Shown: positions 25,234-36,414, counted from the stretch's first letter. The stretch: 64,000 nt of DNA from Polynucleobacter sp. AP-Ainpum-60-G11 (GCF_018688375.1 NZ_CP061318.1:1364001-1428000), one strand, 5' to 3'. Program-made: numbers and translations. Notes: generated by a model not told the origin, from the sequence alone.

Positions 25234-25968
25234 CTAGATTTTCTTCAAGTCAATCAAAATTTGACGTGTTGTAAGCACTTGATCCTGAAGGTGCAAGCCC
25301 AACAGGAAGCGCATTAACTGTTTGCTTTCAGAAAGCGTCTCTTGATCAGAAAAGTCTCCTGCTGCAATGGCCAACAAGGATTTGCCGCTTAAGACTGGCC
25401 AGTGGCCCGGATCATCACCTTGCGCCGGTCTGACGCCGCGCTCGGGCTGATAAACATATTGCTCATTTGCAATGGGGGCACTATTGGTTTCCACGCAACG
25501 ATCCAGCGCTGCTGCGTATCCAGTCTCTTGCAAAAGTGTTAACTCGAAAGGTCGCAGAATTTCTTCTAAACCTTTGGATTCAAGTTTAAGATTAGATAAA
25601 GCAGAAATAGTATCGGTGTAATGGTCGTAAAGTTTTTCATAGTCATCCTCACGAGCGAGAAACTTGACTAACAACTCATTGAGATAGAAACCACAAAGTA
25701 ATGCATCGCCCACTAAGGAGGGTGTGCCACCTACCCATTCCGACTTCGTTAAAGTCCGTAGTTCAGACTTACCGCTCCACGAAACCAATAGCGGCTGGAA
25801 ACGCTGCAAGACCGGACGCAATACTGAGTGTGGACGCTTGGCACCCTTAGCAATTAAGGCCATACGACCATACTGCCGAGTAAAGACATCCAGAATTAAA
25901 CTCGTTTCCTTGTAAGGAATACTGTGCAATACAAAAGCAGGTTCATCAGCAACACGAATGGAGGCCAT
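25234..25968 (-). CDS. recO: DNA repair mediator RecO
   Basis: Loads RecA on SSB-coated single strands with RecR (244 residues). It has the N-terminal OB fold (AFVLHSIPYKETSLILDVFTR, here shortened: AFVLHSIPYKETS then LILDVFTRQYG), the following GAKRP loop, and a helical C-terminal domain with LRPFELTLLQETGYA. The zinc-binding cysteines of some RecO proteins are not evident, which is common in proteobacteria. It starts six bases after the era stop. Confidence 0.92.
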   Translation of the reverse strand: MASIRVADEPAFVLHSIPYKETSLILDVFTRQYGRMALIAKGAKRPHSVLRPVLQRFQPLLVSWSGKSELRTLTKSEWVGGTPSLVGDALLCGFYLNELLVKFLAREDDYEKLYDHYTDTISALSNLKLESKGLEEILRPFELTLLQETGYAAALDRCVETNSAPIANEQYVYQPERGVRPAQGDDPGHWPVLSGKSLLAIAAGDFSDQETLSESKQLMRFLLGLHLQDQVLTTRQILIDLKKI

Positions 25969-25974
25969 GAATAA

Positions 25975-26910
25975 TTACTCTAGTCCTTGCGCCCGTAATT
26001 CAGCACGATCATCCGCCCAGCCACGTTTGACCTTGACCCAAGTCTCTAGAAAGACCTTGCCGTCAAAGAGCTTTTCCATATCAATACGTGCATCGGTTGA
26101 GATCTTCTTCAATCGCTCACCCTTGGCACCAATAATCATCGCCTTATGGCTATCGCGATCGACCAAGATTGTTGCTGCTATCCGACGCATCTTACCGTCC
26201 ATCTTGAACTGATCAATGACTACTGTGCTGGTGTAAGGCAATTCCTCGCCAGTAAAACGGAAGACCTTCTCACGCAGGATCTCAGCAGCCAAGAAGCGCT
26301 CACTGCGATCGGTGATGGTGTCGCCATCATAGACTGCTGGTGCCTCAGGCAAATAACCCTCGAGTACATCTAATAATCTTTCGACATCCCCAGGACTCTT
26401 GGCACTCATCGGCACGATTTCGGCGAACTCACACTTCTGATCTTCATGACCACCTAATTCACACCAAGGGCGAGCCATGTCTTTAATAAAGTTGAGTAGC
26501 GCTTGATCCCGCTCAGAGGGAGTCTGAAAGCGACTATTAAATAAATCCAATTTATTTAAAACTAAGACAACGGGTAAATCATCCGGCAGTAATTTCAAGA
26601 CTTTCTTATCATCTTCACCAAAGTAACCAGCCTCAACTACAAAGCACGCCACATTCACATCTTGTAAAGCGGTAGTTACCGTACGATTCAAGGCCTTGTT
26701 GAGGGTATTCATCAAACGAGTCTGAAAGCCTGGCGTATCAATAAATATGAACTGCGCCTCTTCACGATTCTGGATGCCTAGAATACGGTGACGTGTGGTT
26801 TGTGCTTTACGCGAAGTAATGCTGATCTTCTGTCCAACCAAAGCATTCAAGAGAGTTGATTTACCCATATTGGGACGGCCAACAATGGCGATAGTGCCGC
26901 ATCTAAACAC
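25975..26910 (-). CDS. era: GTPase Era
   Basis: A 16S rRNA-binding GTPase needed for 30S assembly (311 residues). GTPase motifs are GRPNMGKS (about residues 11-18), DTPGFQ (G3, about 58) and LNKLD (G4, about 124). The C-terminal KH domain contains [16 protein letters not shown]. The start is GTG, two bases after the rnc stop; the frame upstream is closed by a stop and no nearby ATG exists, so the protein lacks the few extra N-terminal residues of some relatives. Confidence 0.95.
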   Translation of the reverse strand: MFRCGTIAIVGRPNMGKSTLLNALVGQKISITSRKAQTTRHRILGIQNREEAQFIFIDTPGFQTRLMNTLNKALNRTVTTALQDVNVACFVVEAGYFGEDDKKVLKLLPDDLPVVLVLNKLDLFNSRFQTPSERDQALLNFIKDMARPWCELGGHEDQKCEFAEIVPMSAKSPGDVERLLDVLEGYLPEAPAVYDGDTITDRSERFLAAEILREKVFRFTGEELPYTSTVVIDQFKMDGKMRRIAATILVDRDSHKAMIIGAKGERLKKISTDARIDMEKLFDGKVFLETWVKVKRGWADDRAELRAQGLE

Positions 26911-26912
26911 GA

Positions 26913-27704
26913 TTAGCCCTTCAGCTTAAGATTTAACTGCTCTTCGGTCGCTACTTTTTTCGCTGCATTCTTTTTAGCTGACCGAGTCTTTTTAGGCTTA
27001 CCTAATGCCTGTGGCAAGGCTTTGAGTGCGGCTATTAAAGCGATCTTCGCGGCCGCCTGCTCTGCTGCACGTCGAGACGCGCCCTCACCCTTAACTGATA
27101 CCTTGAGGTTTGGTATTAAACACTCCACCTCAAATTGCTGATTGTGGGCTGCGCCACTGGTGCCAGTAACGTTATAGGTGGGTAATGGCAACTGATAGCT
27201 TTGCAAACACTCTTGCAGCAAAGTCTTATCGTCTTTACCTAAGGTCTTGGGATCGACATTTGCCAAAATGATGGAATAGAGTTTGCGTAAACAAGCCTTA
27301 GCAGCATCAAATCCGCCATCTAGAAATATTGCGCCAGTAACTGCTTCAAGAGTGTCAGCCAAGATGGATGGGCGACGGAAACCACCGCTCTTCAACTCAC
27401 CCTCACCTAAACGTAGGTAGTCGGACAGCGATAAAGTTTGTGCAATCTCGTAGAGCGCCTGCTGCTTGACCAAGTTAGCCCGTACGCGAGAAAGATCGCC
27501 CTCATCTAGATCTGAGTAACGCTCATAGAGCATTTCGGCGACAACGCAATTAAGAATAGAGTCACCTAAAAACTCAAGGCGCTCATTATTCTTCTTGCTA
27601 TGACTGCGATGCGTAAGAGCTTGATTGAGTAGCTCTAGTTTTTTAAACGTGTAGCCTAGTTGCGCTTGCAGCGGTGCGGTTTCGATAGCGGCGCGGGCGT
27701 TCAT
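26913..27704 (-). CDS. rnc: Ribonuclease III
   Basis: Double-strand-specific endoribonuclease that processes rRNA precursors. The catalytic signature [12 protein letters not shown] carries the acidic residues, followed by the second acidic site in [15 protein letters not shown]. The double-stranded RNA-binding domain (about residues 155-225) ends before a lysine-rich tail of roughly 35 residues with [13 protein letters not shown], which is longer than usual and may add RNA affinity. I use ATG 27704, four bases after the lepB stop; an in-frame TTG at 27725 would overlap lepB. Confidence 0.93.
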   Translation of the reverse strand: MNARAAIETAPLQAQLGYTFKKLELLNQALTHRSHSKKNNERLEFLGDSILNCVVAEMLYERYSDLDEGDLSRVRANLVKQQALYEIAQTLSLSDYLRLGEGELKSGGFRRPSILADTLEAVTGAIFLDGGFDAAKACLRKLYSIILANVDPKTLGKDDKTLLQECLQSYQLPLPTYNVTGTSGAAHNQQFEVECLIPNLKVSVKGEGASRRAAEQAAAKIALIAALKALPQALGKPKKTRSAKKNAAKKVATEEQLNLKLKG

Positions 27705-27708
27705 GGTC

Positions 27709-28515
27709 TTATTCGAAGCCGCCAATGCGACCTAGATTCCCAAGATTCAACCAAACAAAAAAGGCTCTACCTACGATATTTTTATCCGGTACAAACCCCC
27801 AGTAACGAGAGTCAGCACTGTTATCGCGGTTATCTCCCATAGCAAAGTAATGCCCCGCAGGTACAGTGCAGGTGAGCCCTGCATTGATATATTGGCAGCT
27901 TTCAAATCCTGGGAAACGCTCTGCAGGAAACATGCCGGCGGGGCGATCAGGATCGTTCAGAATTTCATGTTTATTGCCACCTAAATCTGCAGGAAATGAT
28001 TCCTCGAAGCGCTTGGCGTAACGCATATTTTCTGGGTCGAGATAAGCCTCTCCACCGCTATATTTCAAGAGCTGACCATTGACCGTTAAGCGCTTGTCTT
28101 GATAGGTAATGGTATCGCCTGGCAAAGCTACGACGCGCTTAATGTAATCGACTGACTCATCGCGTGGGTAGCGAAACACCACGACATCACCGCGCTTTGG
28201 AGAGCCTAGATCAAGCACTTTCTGATTGATGACTGGCAAACGAATTCCGTAGGTGAATTTATTCACCAGAATGAAATCACCAATCTGTAGAGTTGGGATC
28301 ATGGAGCCTGATGGAATTTTGAATGGCTCCACAAGAAAAGAGCGCAGCACAAAGACCGCGCAAATTACTGGGAAGAAACCAGCCGTATATTCCAGCCATA
28401 GAGGCATACGATCAATACCAGCTACACGTCTTTGCGGAGCAAAGTAATAACGGTCGGCAACCCAAGCAATACCCGAGACTACTACCAAGATAAAGAGAAT
28501 GAGGGCAAAGTTCAT
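27709..28515 (-). CDS. lepB: Signal peptidase I
   Basis: Inner-membrane serine protease that removes Sec signal peptides (268 residues). Two N-terminal hydrophobic segments (about residues 2-20 and 43-60) precede the periplasmic catalytic domain. The nucleophile is in [13 protein letters not shown] (about residue 74) and the general-base lysine in [11 protein letters not shown] (about 128); the [14 protein letters not shown] box is intact. Its start overlaps the lepA stop as TAATG, so the pair is coupled. Confidence 0.96.
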   Translation of the reverse strand: MNFALILFILVVVSGIAWVADRYYFAPQRRVAGIDRMPLWLEYTAGFFPVICAVFVLRSFLVEPFKIPSGSMIPTLQIGDFILVNKFTYGIRLPVINQKVLDLGSPKRGDVVVFRYPRDESVDYIKRVVALPGDTITYQDKRLTVNGQLLKYSGGEAYLDPENMRYAKRFEESFPADLGGNKHEILNDPDRPAGMFPAERFPGFESCQYINAGLTCTVPAGHYFAMGDNRDNSADSRYWGFVPDKNIVGRAFFVWLNLGNLGRIGGFE

Positions 28516-30320
28516 TAGTCGTCTACCTGCAAAATGGCCAAGAAGGCTTCTTGTGGAATCTCCACATTACCTACTTGCTTCATGCGTTTCTTACCTTCTT
28601 TTTGCTTCTCTAACAGTTTGCGCTTACGAGAAATATCACCACCATAACACTTGGCTAATACGTTCTTGCGTAAAGCTTTGACATTTTCACGAGCAACGAT
28701 ATTGCTACCGATTGCCGCCTGAATAGCTACATCAAACATTTGACGCGGAATAATGCCGCGCATCTTCGCAACCACTTCACGTCCGCGATGCTGACTATTA
28801 CTACGGTGAACGATCACAGACAAAGCATCTACGCGCTCACCGTTAATCAAGATGTCGACCTTGACTACGTCAGCTGGACGATATTCTTTGAACTCGTAAT
28901 CCATAGATGCATAACCACGGGAGATGGATTTCATTTTGTCGAAGAAGTCCAACACAATCTCCGCCATTGGCAACTCATAGGTGAGCTTCACTTGGCGACC
29001 GAGGTAATTCATATCCATCTGAATACCGCGCTTTCCAACGCACAGGGTAATGATCGCGCCCACGTACTCTTGCGGCATATACAAATTGACTGTCACGATC
29101 GGCTCAAGAATCGTATTGATCTTACTAGCCTCAGGCATCTTTGATGGGTTATCTACAGACAAGATGCTGCCATCAGATTGCTCTACTTGGTACACCACTG
29201 TTGGAGCAGTGGTGATGAGATTCATGCCGTACTGGCGCTCTAAGCGCTCTTGCACGATCTCCATATGGAGTAAGCCCAAGAAGCCGCAGCGGAATCCAAA
29301 ACCAAGCGCTTGTGAAACCTCAGGCTCATATAAGAGTGAGGCATCGTTTAATTGTAGCTTCTCTAAAGATTCACGAAGTTGATCGTATTCACTCGACTCC
29401 ACCGGATACAGACCCGCAAAGACCTGAGGCTTTACCTCTTTAAAACCCGGTAACGGTTCTGTAGCGGGAACTCGACCTTGCTGTCCAGGGGTATGCGTAA
29501 CGGTGTCACCCACCTTTGCAGCCTTTAACTCTTTAATGCCAGCAATCACGAAGCCTACTTGACCAGCAGACAACTCAGGACGATCTACAGACTTTGGACT
29601 AAATACGCCCACGTGTTCAACCAGATGGCTTGAACCATTGGCCATCAAAGTAATTTTTTCTTTTGGTTTTAATGTGCCGTTTACAACCCGCACCAACATC
29701 ACGACGCCAACGTAGTTATCAAACCAAGAATCAATAATCAAGGCTTGCAAAGGATCTGCTGCATTGCCTTTAGGTGGAGGCACTCGTGCAATCATCTCTT
29801 CGATGACATCTTGCACGCCTAAACCCGTTTTAGCTGAACAGGTCACCGCTTCAGAGGCATCAATGCCAATAACATCTTCAATTTCTTTTTTGGCACGATC
29901 AGGATCTGCTTGTGGCAAATCAATCTTATTTAGTACGGGCACTACTTCAACACCCAACTCCAGCGCCATGTAGCAGTTAGCCACTGTTTGAGCTTCAACA
30001 CCTTGACTGGCATCCACCACTAACAATGCACCTTCACATGCTGACAAGGAGCGACTCACCTCATAGGAGAAGTCAACGTGCCCCGGCGTGTCAATCAAAT
30101 TGATGTTGTAGGTTTTCCCATCTTTTGCTTTATAAGTCAGCGCTGCTGTTTGCGCCTTAATGGTGATGCCACGCTCTCGCTCAATATCCATTGAGTCCAG
30201 AACTTGTGCTTCCATTTCACGATCAGAGAGTCCGCCACAGAGTTGAATAATCCGATCAGCGAGCGTTGATTTGCCGTGATCTATGTGGGCGATGATAGAA
30301 AAATTGCGGATTAAATCCAT
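28515..30320 (-). CDS. lepA: Elongation factor 4 (LepA)
   Basis: A ribosome-dependent GTPase that back-translocates or aids ribosome biogenesis under stress (601 residues). GTPase motifs are AHIDHGKST (about residues 11-19), DTPGHVDF and LNKIDLP. The LepA-specific C-terminal domain is present, ending [20 protein letters not shown]. It is co-transcribed with lepB, rnc, era and recO. A 144-base gap separates it from the upstream protease gene; I see no clear terminator there. Confidence 0.97.
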   Translation of the reverse strand: MDLIRNFSIIAHIDHGKSTLADRIIQLCGGLSDREMEAQVLDSMDIERERGITIKAQTAALTYKAKDGKTYNINLIDTPGHVDFSYEVSRSLSACEGALLVVDASQGVEAQTVANCYMALELGVEVVPVLNKIDLPQADPDRAKKEIEDVIGIDASEAVTCSAKTGLGVQDVIEEMIARVPPPKGNAADPLQALIIDSWFDNYVGVVMLVRVVNGTLKPKEKITLMANGSSHLVEHVGVFSPKSVDRPELSAGQVGFVIAGIKELKAAKVGDTVTHTPGQQGRVPATEPLPGFKEVKPQVFAGLYPVESSEYDQLRESLEKLQLNDASLLYEPEVSQALGFGFRCGFLGLLHMEIVQERLERQYGMNLITTAPTVVYQVEQSDGSILSVDNPSKMPEASKINTILEPIVTVNLYMPQEYVGAIITLCVGKRGIQMDMNYLGRQVKLTYELPMAEIVLDFFDKMKSISRGYASMDYEFKEYRPADVVKVDILINGERVDALSVIVHRSNSQHRGREVVAKMRGIIPRQMFDVAIQAAIGSNIVARENVKALRKNVLAKCYGGDISRKRKLLEKQKEGKKRMKQVGNVEIPQEAFLAILQVDD

Positions 30321-30464
30321 AGCGTCTTATGTGGTCTTCAAAAAACGCCTTGTCAGAACGCACCACGATGATGCGCTGCAAAAAGCCGTCTTAAAGGGAT
30401 TGTAATGGGTGGCGCCAACTTAGTGCCAAACCCGTTTATTTCACCCAAAAACCCCGGTTTTGGC

Positions 30465-31913
30465 TTATTTCGGCCTTACTGGAATAATCATGGTGCTATC
30501 GGCTCTACGGACAAAAACTGGCACCGACTTATTGGTATCCAAGCCCTTCACCAGGCTTTCAAACTGCTTAATCCCGGTAATATCCACGTCCGCAATCCGG
30601 ATGATGACATCCCCAGGGCGAACGCCAGCACGTACCAAAGGACCTTCCCCAAGACCAGTAACCTCAACGCCACCGCGGATATTAAGCTCCTTTTTCTTAC
30701 TATCTGAGAGCTCAGACACTGCTACCCCCAGAGAGTTGGCGTTTCCGCCGCCTGAACCGGGGTTATCCGACTTCTTCACAGCGGCCTGACCTGCTTCGGT
30801 ATCCACAACTGAAACCATTAAGTCTTTGGTGGAGCCTTTACGCCAAACTTGTACGCTGGCACTAGTACCCGGCTTAGTATCACCAACCGCTCTAGGAAGA
30901 TCTGTGGATTTACCAATATCACGGCCATTGAAACTGAGAATGACGTCGCCTGACTCAATCCCACCTGCAGCTGCTGGACCGCCTGGCTCAACATTACGAA
31001 CATAGGCGCCGCGTGGCTTACCCAGCCCAAGGCTCTCAGCAATTTCTTTAGTCATCTCACCTAAAGCCACACCAATACGACCACGTGTCATTTTTCCGTT
31101 GGTGCGCAATTGATCCGCCACACGCATTGCCTCATCAATCGGAATAGCAAAGGAGATCCCCATGTATCCACCAGAGCGACTGAAGATTTGTGAGTTAATG
31201 CCAATCGCCTGCCCAGCAGTATTCAATAACGGCCCACCCGAATTACCTGGATTTACCGCTACGTCAGTTTGAATAAAAGGCAAGTAGTCACCAGTGTCAC
31301 GACTCTTAGCAGACACAATTCCTGCAGTCACAGTATTTTCTAAGCCAAATGGGGAGCCAATAGCTAGTACCCATTCACCCACTCTCACCCGAGAAGAGTC
31401 GCCCAGAGGCAGCTTCGGCAAATCACGCGCATCGATTTTGACAACTGCCACATCAGTACGCTTATCCATGCCCAATAACTTGGCCTTGTACTCCCGCTTG
31501 TCAGTCAAGGTAACGTAAATAGTATTTGCACCCTCAACCACGTGCGCATTGGTCAAGATTAAGCCGTTGGATTCGATAATGAAGCCGGAGCCTACACCGC
31601 GATCAGCCTCTTGAGGTTTGCCCGAGTTTGGTTGAGCTTGTTTAGGCCCGCTAGGTAACCCTGGAATAGGCACACCGAAGAAGCGACGAAAGAATTCAGC
31701 CTGCTCTTCCGGCATACCAGGAAAGCCGCCCTGAGCTTGTTGCTGCATTACTTTTTCAGTAGTGCGGATATTGACCACGGCTGGACTAGCTCGCTCAACT
31801 AAATCAGCAAAATCCGGAATAGAGACGCGTGGGCTCTGGGCATAGGCCTGAGAAATCATTGCGAATTGCCCCAAGCTAAGGATAGCCAAGAGCGCAATAA
31901 GGTACTTTTTCAT
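30465..31913 (-). CDS. Periplasmic serine protease DegP/MucD type
   Basis: A trypsin-like HtrA protease and chaperone of the periplasm (482 residues). A Sec signal peptide (MKKYLIALLAIL, cleaved near AYAQ, about residue 26) is followed by the protease domain with histidine in LTNAHVVEGA, aspartate in RTDVAVVKID and serine in NPGNSGGPLL, and by two PDZ domains. A low-complexity glycine/glutamine linker lies in the LA loop region. The start ATG 31913 was chosen over an upstream TTG because it begins the signal peptide. It lies between fabF and lepA; the sigma-E genes often found there in relatives are missing. Confidence 0.94.
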   Translation of the reverse strand: MKKYLIALLAILSLGQFAMISQAYAQSPRVSIPDFADLVERASPAVVNIRTTEKVMQQQAQGGFPGMPEEQAEFFRRFFGVPIPGLPSGPKQAQPNSGKPQEADRGVGSGFIIESNGLILTNAHVVEGANTIYVTLTDKREYKAKLLGMDKRTDVAVVKIDARDLPKLPLGDSSRVRVGEWVLAIGSPFGLENTVTAGIVSAKSRDTGDYLPFIQTDVAVNPGNSGGPLLNTAGQAIGINSQIFSRSGGYMGISFAIPIDEAMRVADQLRTNGKMTRGRIGVALGEMTKEIAESLGLGKPRGAYVRNVEPGGPAAAGGIESGDVILSFNGRDIGKSTDLPRAVGDTKPGTSASVQVWRKGSTKDLMVSVVDTEAGQAAVKKSDNPGSGGGNANSLGVAVSELSDSKKKELNIRGGVEVTGLGEGPLVRAGVRPGDVIIRIADVDITGIKQFESLVKGLDTNKSVPVFVRRADSTMIIPVRPK

Positions 31914-31983
31914 AATGCTATAGACCTGCTTGGTAAAAACCAATAATTGAAGAAACGAAGAAAGGAAAAACCTAATCTGTATA

Positions 31984-33231
31984 TTAGGTCAGTTTGCCAA
32001 AAATCAAGGTACCGTTAGTACCCCCAAAGCCAAAGTTGTTTTTGACGGCATGGTCAATCTTCACATCACGAGCTGTATTGGCGCAGTAGTCCAAATCACA
32101 CTCAGGATCTTGATTAAAAATGTTGATTGTTGGCGGAGACTTCTGGTTATGTAAAGCCAGAATAGTGAAAACAGACTCCAAGCCACCAGCACCGCCTAAA
32201 AGGTGGCCAGTCATTGACTTGGTGGAGTTAATCAAAGTCTTCTTAGCATGATCGCCAAGAGCAGCTTTAATCGCACCCGTTTCGTTCTTGTCGCCCAAAG
32301 GTGTCGAAGTGCCGTGGGCGTTAATGTATTGAATCTGATCGGCATTCAAACCAGCATCGCGCATTGCGTTAACCATGCAACGACGTGGGCCATCCATATT
32401 TGGGGCAGTCATGTGATACGCATCACCACTCATACCGAAGCCCAAGAGCTCACAGTAGATTTTTGCACCACGGGCTTTAGCGTGCTCGTACTCTTCCAGC
32501 ACCACAACACCAGCACCCTCACCTAGAACGAAACCATCGCGGTCTCTATCCCATGGACGTGAAGCTGTTGCAGGATCGTCGTTACGAGTCGATAGTGCGC
32601 GTGCTGAAGCAAAGCCACCAACACCTAGTGCAGAAATCGTGGATTCAGCGCCGCCGGCAACCATCACATCAGCGTCACCGTACTGAATTAAGCGTGCTGC
32701 CAATCCAATGCTATGCAACCCAGTAGTACAGGCAGTAACAGCAGCGACGTTTGGACCTTTAAGACCAAACAAGATGCTCAGATGACCAGAAATCATATTA
32801 ATGATTGAGCCTGGTACAAAGAATGGGGAGATACGACGTGGACCGCGAGCTAACAACTCAGCGCCAGTCTCTTCAATCATTGGCAAACCGCCAATGCCTG
32901 AGCCGACCATCACGCCAACGCGCTCAGCGTTCTCTTCAGTTACTTGTAAACCGCTATCGCGAATAGCTTGCGTGCCAGCAGCGATACCGTAATGGATAAA
33001 GGTATCCATGTGGCGCGCCTCTTTGGCAGAAACATATTCTTCGACATTGAAATCTTTCACCTCACCAGCGAAATGCACGCTCAGTGGAGTATGGTCAAAC
33101 TTCGTGATGGTAGCGATGCCTGATTTGCCCGCAAGCAAATTAGACCAAGCTACATCAACCGAGTTACCAACTGGTGAAATAAGGCCTAAGCCGGTAACGA
33201 CAACCCGGCGACGGCCATTTGATGCTGACAC
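31984..33231 (-). CDS. fabF: 3-oxoacyl-ACP synthase II
   Basis: The condensing enzyme KAS II that elongates acyl-ACP with malonyl-ACP (415 residues). The active-site triad is cysteine in [12 protein letters not shown] (about residue 165), histidine in [11 protein letters not shown] (about 305) and histidine in [13 protein letters not shown] (about 342). It is the last fatty-acid gene of the cluster, 28 bases after acpP. The gene encodes FabF rather than FabB by its length and neighbours. Confidence 0.96.
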   Translation of the reverse strand: MSASNGRRRVVVTGLGLISPVGNSVDVAWSNLLAGKSGIATITKFDHTPLSVHFAGEVKDFNVEEYVSAKEARHMDTFIHYGIAAGTQAIRDSGLQVTEENAERVGVMVGSGIGGLPMIEETGAELLARGPRRISPFFVPGSIINMISGHLSILFGLKGPNVAAVTACTTGLHSIGLAARLIQYGDADVMVAGGAESTISALGVGGFASARALSTRNDDPATASRPWDRDRDGFVLGEGAGVVVLEEYEHAKARGAKIYCELLGFGMSGDAYHMTAPNMDGPRRCMVNAMRDAGLNADQIQYINAHGTSTPLGDKNETGAIKAALGDHAKKTLINSTKSMTGHLLGGAGGLESVFTILALHNQKSPPTINIFNQDPECDLDYCANTARDVKIDHAVKNNFGFGGTNGTLIFGKLT

Positions 33232-33259
33232 AGTAAGAGCTTTTAACTAAGCTAGGGAA

Positions 33260-33499
33260 TTAACCCTGAGCTTTAGACTGAGCAAAATCGATAGCGAGCT
33301 GAACAGTAGTAATTTTTTCAGCTTCTTCATCCGGAATTTCAATTCCGAATTCGTCTTCCAAAGCCATTACCAATTCAACAGTGTCAAGAGAGTCTGCGCC
33401 CAAGTCATTCACAAAAGAAGATTCATTTTTGATATCTGCTTCTGCGACGCCTAATTGCTCAGCGACGATCTTCTTAACGCGTTGTTCGATGTTATCCAT
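33260..33499 (-). CDS. acpP: Acyl carrier protein
   Basis: The 79-residue carrier of growing acyl chains, very acidic. The phosphopantetheine serine is in [11 protein letters not shown] (about residue 37), and the start reads [17 protein letters not shown]. The ATG at 33499 is the standard one; the frame is open four codons further upstream. AcpS, which modifies it, is encoded downstream on the same strand. Confidence 0.97.
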   Translation of the reverse strand: MDNIEQRVKKIVAEQLGVAEADIKNESSFVNDLGADSLDTVELVMALEDEFGIEIPDEEAEKITTVQLAIDFAQSKAQG

Positions 33500-33602
33500 T
33501 AATTCCCCCAAGGGTTGTAAAAAAACGATGAAAAGAATTTTATCAGCTTGGCGGGCCGAATTAGCAAATCCGCCAAAAAATGATCAAATTTCTGCTGTAT
33601 TT

Positions 33603-34346
33603 TTAGGCTAAATAGAGGCCGCCATTGATATGTAGGGTGTTACCCGTAATGTATCCAGCCGCCGGAGACGCCAAAAAGGCTACTGCCTGGGCCACATCTT
33701 CTGGACTACCCAGACGTGCCAAAGGAATATTCGCTTTTAGGGCATTTTGCTGTTCTTCGCTCAAAGCACGTGTCATATCGGTATCAATAAATCCAGGTGC
33801 AACGCAGTTCACAGTGATATTACGGCTACCAATCTCGCGAGCCAAAGCGCGGGTCATGCCGGAAACCCCTGCTTTTGCGGCAGCGTAATTGGCCTGCCCA
33901 GGGTTACCCATATGACCAACGATTGAAGTGATATTAATAATGCGGCCACCACGTGCTTTCATCATTGGGCGCATAACTGCCTGTGACAAACGGAAAACCG
34001 CACTTAAATTGGTGTCGATAACATCAGTCCACTCGTCAGTTTTCATGCGCATGGCAAGGTTATCGCGGGTGATACCGGCGTTATTCACCAAAATATTGAT
34101 GCCACCAAAATCCTTGACGATCAAATCAATAATGTCTTCGCAAGCCTTTGGGTCAGTCACATTCAACACTTCACCGCGACCACCGCTCGCTTGTAAACGT
34201 GCATTGATTGCTTTGGCACCATCTGCAGAAGTCGCAGTACCAATCACCTTGGCACCACATTTCACTAGCTCATCCGCAATGGCTTGACCAATACCGCGTG
34301 ATGCGCCGGTTACCAATGCAATTTGTCCGCTTAAGTCGAGATTCAT
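33603..34346 (-). CDS. fabG: 3-oxoacyl-ACP reductase
   Basis: NADPH-dependent short-chain dehydrogenase of fatty-acid elongation (247 residues). It has the TGASRGIGQAIA nucleotide loop (about residues 12-23), the NNAG strand, serine in INITSIVG and the catalytic YAAAKAG tyrosine and lysine (about 152-156). It ends with the conserved GNTLHINGG. It lies between fabD and acpP, separated from acpP by about 100 bases. Confidence 0.96.
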   Translation of the reverse strand: MNLDLSGQIALVTGASRGIGQAIADELVKCGAKVIGTATSADGAKAINARLQASGGRGEVLNVTDPKACEDIIDLIVKDFGGINILVNNAGITRDNLAMRMKTDEWTDVIDTNLSAVFRLSQAVMRPMMKARGGRIINITSIVGHMGNPGQANYAAAKAGVSGMTRALAREIGSRNITVNCVAPGFIDTDMTRALSEEQQNALKANIPLARLGSPEDVAQAVAFLASPAAGYITGNTLHINGGLYLA

Positions 34347-34382
34347 ATTTGTCTTCCGTTGTTTCTCTATTGATTCTTACCA

Positions 34383-34404
34383 GTTTCTTGCTTGTTTCTT
34401 ACTT
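34383..34404. repeat. 11-base tandem repeat in the fabD-fabG spacer
   Basis: GTTTCTTGCTT is followed directly by GTTTCTTACTT, within a pyrimidine-rich spacer of 75 bases. On the mRNA this is purine-rich and could affect fabG translation, but it may also be slippage debris. Confidence 0.6.
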
Positions 34405-34421
34405 ATTGCTTATTTGTATTT

Positions 34422-35357
34422 TTACTTTACTGTAGCCAAAGCTTCGGTGAGGCTGGCTTCATCAAAAATAGGAATGCCAACAACATGCTCATTGATGCGC
34501 TTAGTCAATCCAGCCAATACCTTGCCAGGACCACATTCCACTACCTGAGTGATGCCCTGTTGAGCCATGGCATTGATCGTCTCTTGCCAACGCACAGGTT
34601 TTGCAGCTTGGCGTACCAAAGCATCTTTGATAGCTGCCGGGTCATTCAACACATTGACATCAACGTTATTCACTACAGAAATAGTAGGAACCTTAAATTC
34701 AATATCGGCTAAGTAACCTTTAAGTTTTTCAGAAGCAGGTTGCAGCAAGGATGAATGAAACGGTGCAGACACGGGCAATGGCAGAGCGCGTTTTGCGCCA
34801 GCTGCCTTGAGAAGCTCGCAGGCCTTAGTCACCGCATCGCTACCACCAGCAATTACTACCTGTCCTGGCGCATTGAAGTTCACCGCCTCAACTACACCGC
34901 CCGAGGCTGCAGCAGCTTCAGCACAAACTGTCTTCACAATCGCGTCATCCAAACCTAAGATCGCAGCCATGCCACCCGTACCAACTGGTACAGCTGTCTG
35001 CATGGCTTCAGCACGAAAGCGCACTAATGGCACAGCATCTTTAAAAGAGATGACGCCGGCAGCAACTAGAGCAGAGTATTCACCCAAGCTATGGCCAGCC
35101 ATCATCTGAGGAACCGCACCACCAGAGGCCAACCAAGCGCGATAAAACGCAATCGCCGCAGTCAACATCACGGGCTGTGTATTGGTTGTTAAAGACAATG
35201 CCTCTGCAGGGCCCTCAGCAATCAGTTTTGCAACATCCTCACCCAAAGCTTCTGAAGCTTCTTGTAAGGTCGCGCGAACTTCAGGGCGATCGGCAATCGA
35301 ATTAAGCATCCCAACAGATTGGGAGCCTTGGCCAGGGAATACAAATGCAAATGTCAT
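34422..35357 (-). CDS. fabD: Malonyl-CoA:ACP transacylase
   Basis: Loads malonyl units onto acyl carrier protein (311 residues). The oxyanion-hole start FVFPGQGSQ, the nucleophile in MAGHSLGEYSALV (about residue 93) and the histidine in VSAPFHSSLL (about 201) are intact. It follows fabH after a 68-base spacer that contains a short tandem repeat. Confidence 0.96.
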   Translation of the reverse strand: MTFAFVFPGQGSQSVGMLNSIADRPEVRATLQEASEALGEDVAKLIAEGPAEALSLTTNTQPVMLTAAIAFYRAWLASGGAVPQMMAGHSLGEYSALVAAGVISFKDAVPLVRFRAEAMQTAVPVGTGGMAAILGLDDAIVKTVCAEAAAASGGVVEAVNFNAPGQVVIAGGSDAVTKACELLKAAGAKRALPLPVSAPFHSSLLQPASEKLKGYLADIEFKVPTISVVNNVDVNVLNDPAAIKDALVRQAAKPVRWQETINAMAQQGITQVVECGPGKVLAGLTKRINEHVVGIPIFDEASLTEALATVK

Positions 35358-35394
35358 AGGAATAATCGCTGAATAATAGTTGTGAATGTATTTT

Positions 35395-35433
35395 TAGCTT
35401 TAGTACTTCGCTTTATTACTTCGCTTTAGTACT
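35395..35433. repeat. Three 13-base tandem copies over the fabH stop
   Basis: Three copies of about TCGCTTTAGTACT occupy 35395-35407, 35408-35420 and 35421-35433, differing at one or two positions. The last copy contains the fabH stop codon (35426-35428). The array is too short and too degenerate for CRISPR. Confidence 0.8.
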
Positions 35434-36412
35434 TAATAGCTGCCGCGCCCCAAGCAAAGCCACCACCCACACCCTCCAACAAGAGGTGTTGACCGCGTTG
35501 AATTTGACCAGAGCGTACGCCAACATCCAAAGCAAGTGGAATGGATGCAGCAGAAGTATTGCCGTGCTCATGCACAGTCACAATCACTTTATCCATCGAC
35601 ATACCCATCTTGCGGGCTGTGCTCTCCATGATGCGAATATTGGCTTGGTGTGGCACCAGCCAGTCAATTTGTTCTGGCTTAAGATTGGCTTTTTCTAAAG
35701 CCTCATGCGCAACTTGTTCAAGCACTTTGACGGCCAGTTTAAATACCGCAGGCCCGTCCATAGTTAGGTAAGCGGAGCCTTCTACACCACCCTGCTTTGC
35801 GCGCCCCGGAACACAGAGGATATCGCGTTGACTGCCGTCAGCATGCAAGGCTGTTGCCAAAATGCCCGGCTCCTTCGAAGCCTCGAGAACCACTGCGCCA
35901 GCACCATCGCCAAACAAAACAGAAGTAGTGCGATCTTGGAAATCCAAAATGCGGGAGAAAGTTTCTGCGCCGAGAACCAATACTTTTTTGTAAGTACCAG
36001 TACGAATAAATGCATCCGCAATCGCAAGGGCATAAGTAAATCCAGCGCATACCGCCTGGACATCAAATGCTGCGCAATTGGTGTGAGCGCCCAACTTATC
36101 TTGCACTACACAAGCTGTACTGGGGAAGCCACCCAAATGATCCGGCGTTGATGTTGCCAAAATAATGAGGTCGAGATCTTCCGATGTGCAGCCAGCTGCT
36201 TCTAATGCGGCTTCTGCAGCTTTGACTGCCAAGTCACTAGTGAGTTGATTTTCTGCAGCGAAGTGACGTGCAGAAATTCCGCTACGAGTCACAATCCATT
36301 CATCACTAGTCTCAAGACCAATCTTCGCTAAACGTTCAACGAGATCTTGATTGCTTAAGCGTTGCTCCGGAAGATAACTTCCCGTTCCCGCTATCCGTGA
36401 ATAAGTACTCAT
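35426..36412 (-). CDS. fabH: 3-oxoacyl-ACP synthase III
   Basis: Starts fatty-acid synthesis by condensing acetyl-CoA with malonyl-ACP (328 residues). The catalytic cysteine is in [14 protein letters not shown] (about residue 122), the histidine in [10 protein letters not shown] (about 255) and the asparagine in [10 protein letters not shown] (about 285). It starts two bases after the plsX stop. Its stop codon lies in a 13-base tandem repeat, so the exact C-terminus may vary between relatives. Confidence 0.95.
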   Translation of the reverse strand: MSTYSRIAGTGSYLPEQRLSNQDLVERLAKIGLETSDEWIVTRSGISARHFAAENQLTSDLAVKAAEAALEAAGCTSEDLDLIILATSTPDHLGGFPSTACVVQDKLGAHTNCAAFDVQAVCAGFTYALAIADAFIRTGTYKKVLVLGAETFSRILDFQDRTTSVLFGDGAGAVVLEASKEPGILATALHADGSQRDILCVPGRAKQGGVEGSAYLTMDGPAVFKLAVKVLEQVAHEALEKANLKPEQIDWLVPHQANIRIMESTARKMGMSMDKVIVTVHEHGNTSAASIPLALDVGVRSGQIQRGQHLLLEGVGGGFAWGAAAIKY

Positions 36413-36414
36413 GA

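Noticed and set aside
35395-35433. Tandem repeats as a CRISPR or integron site
   Set aside because: Only 13 bases per unit with no spacers and no associated genes.
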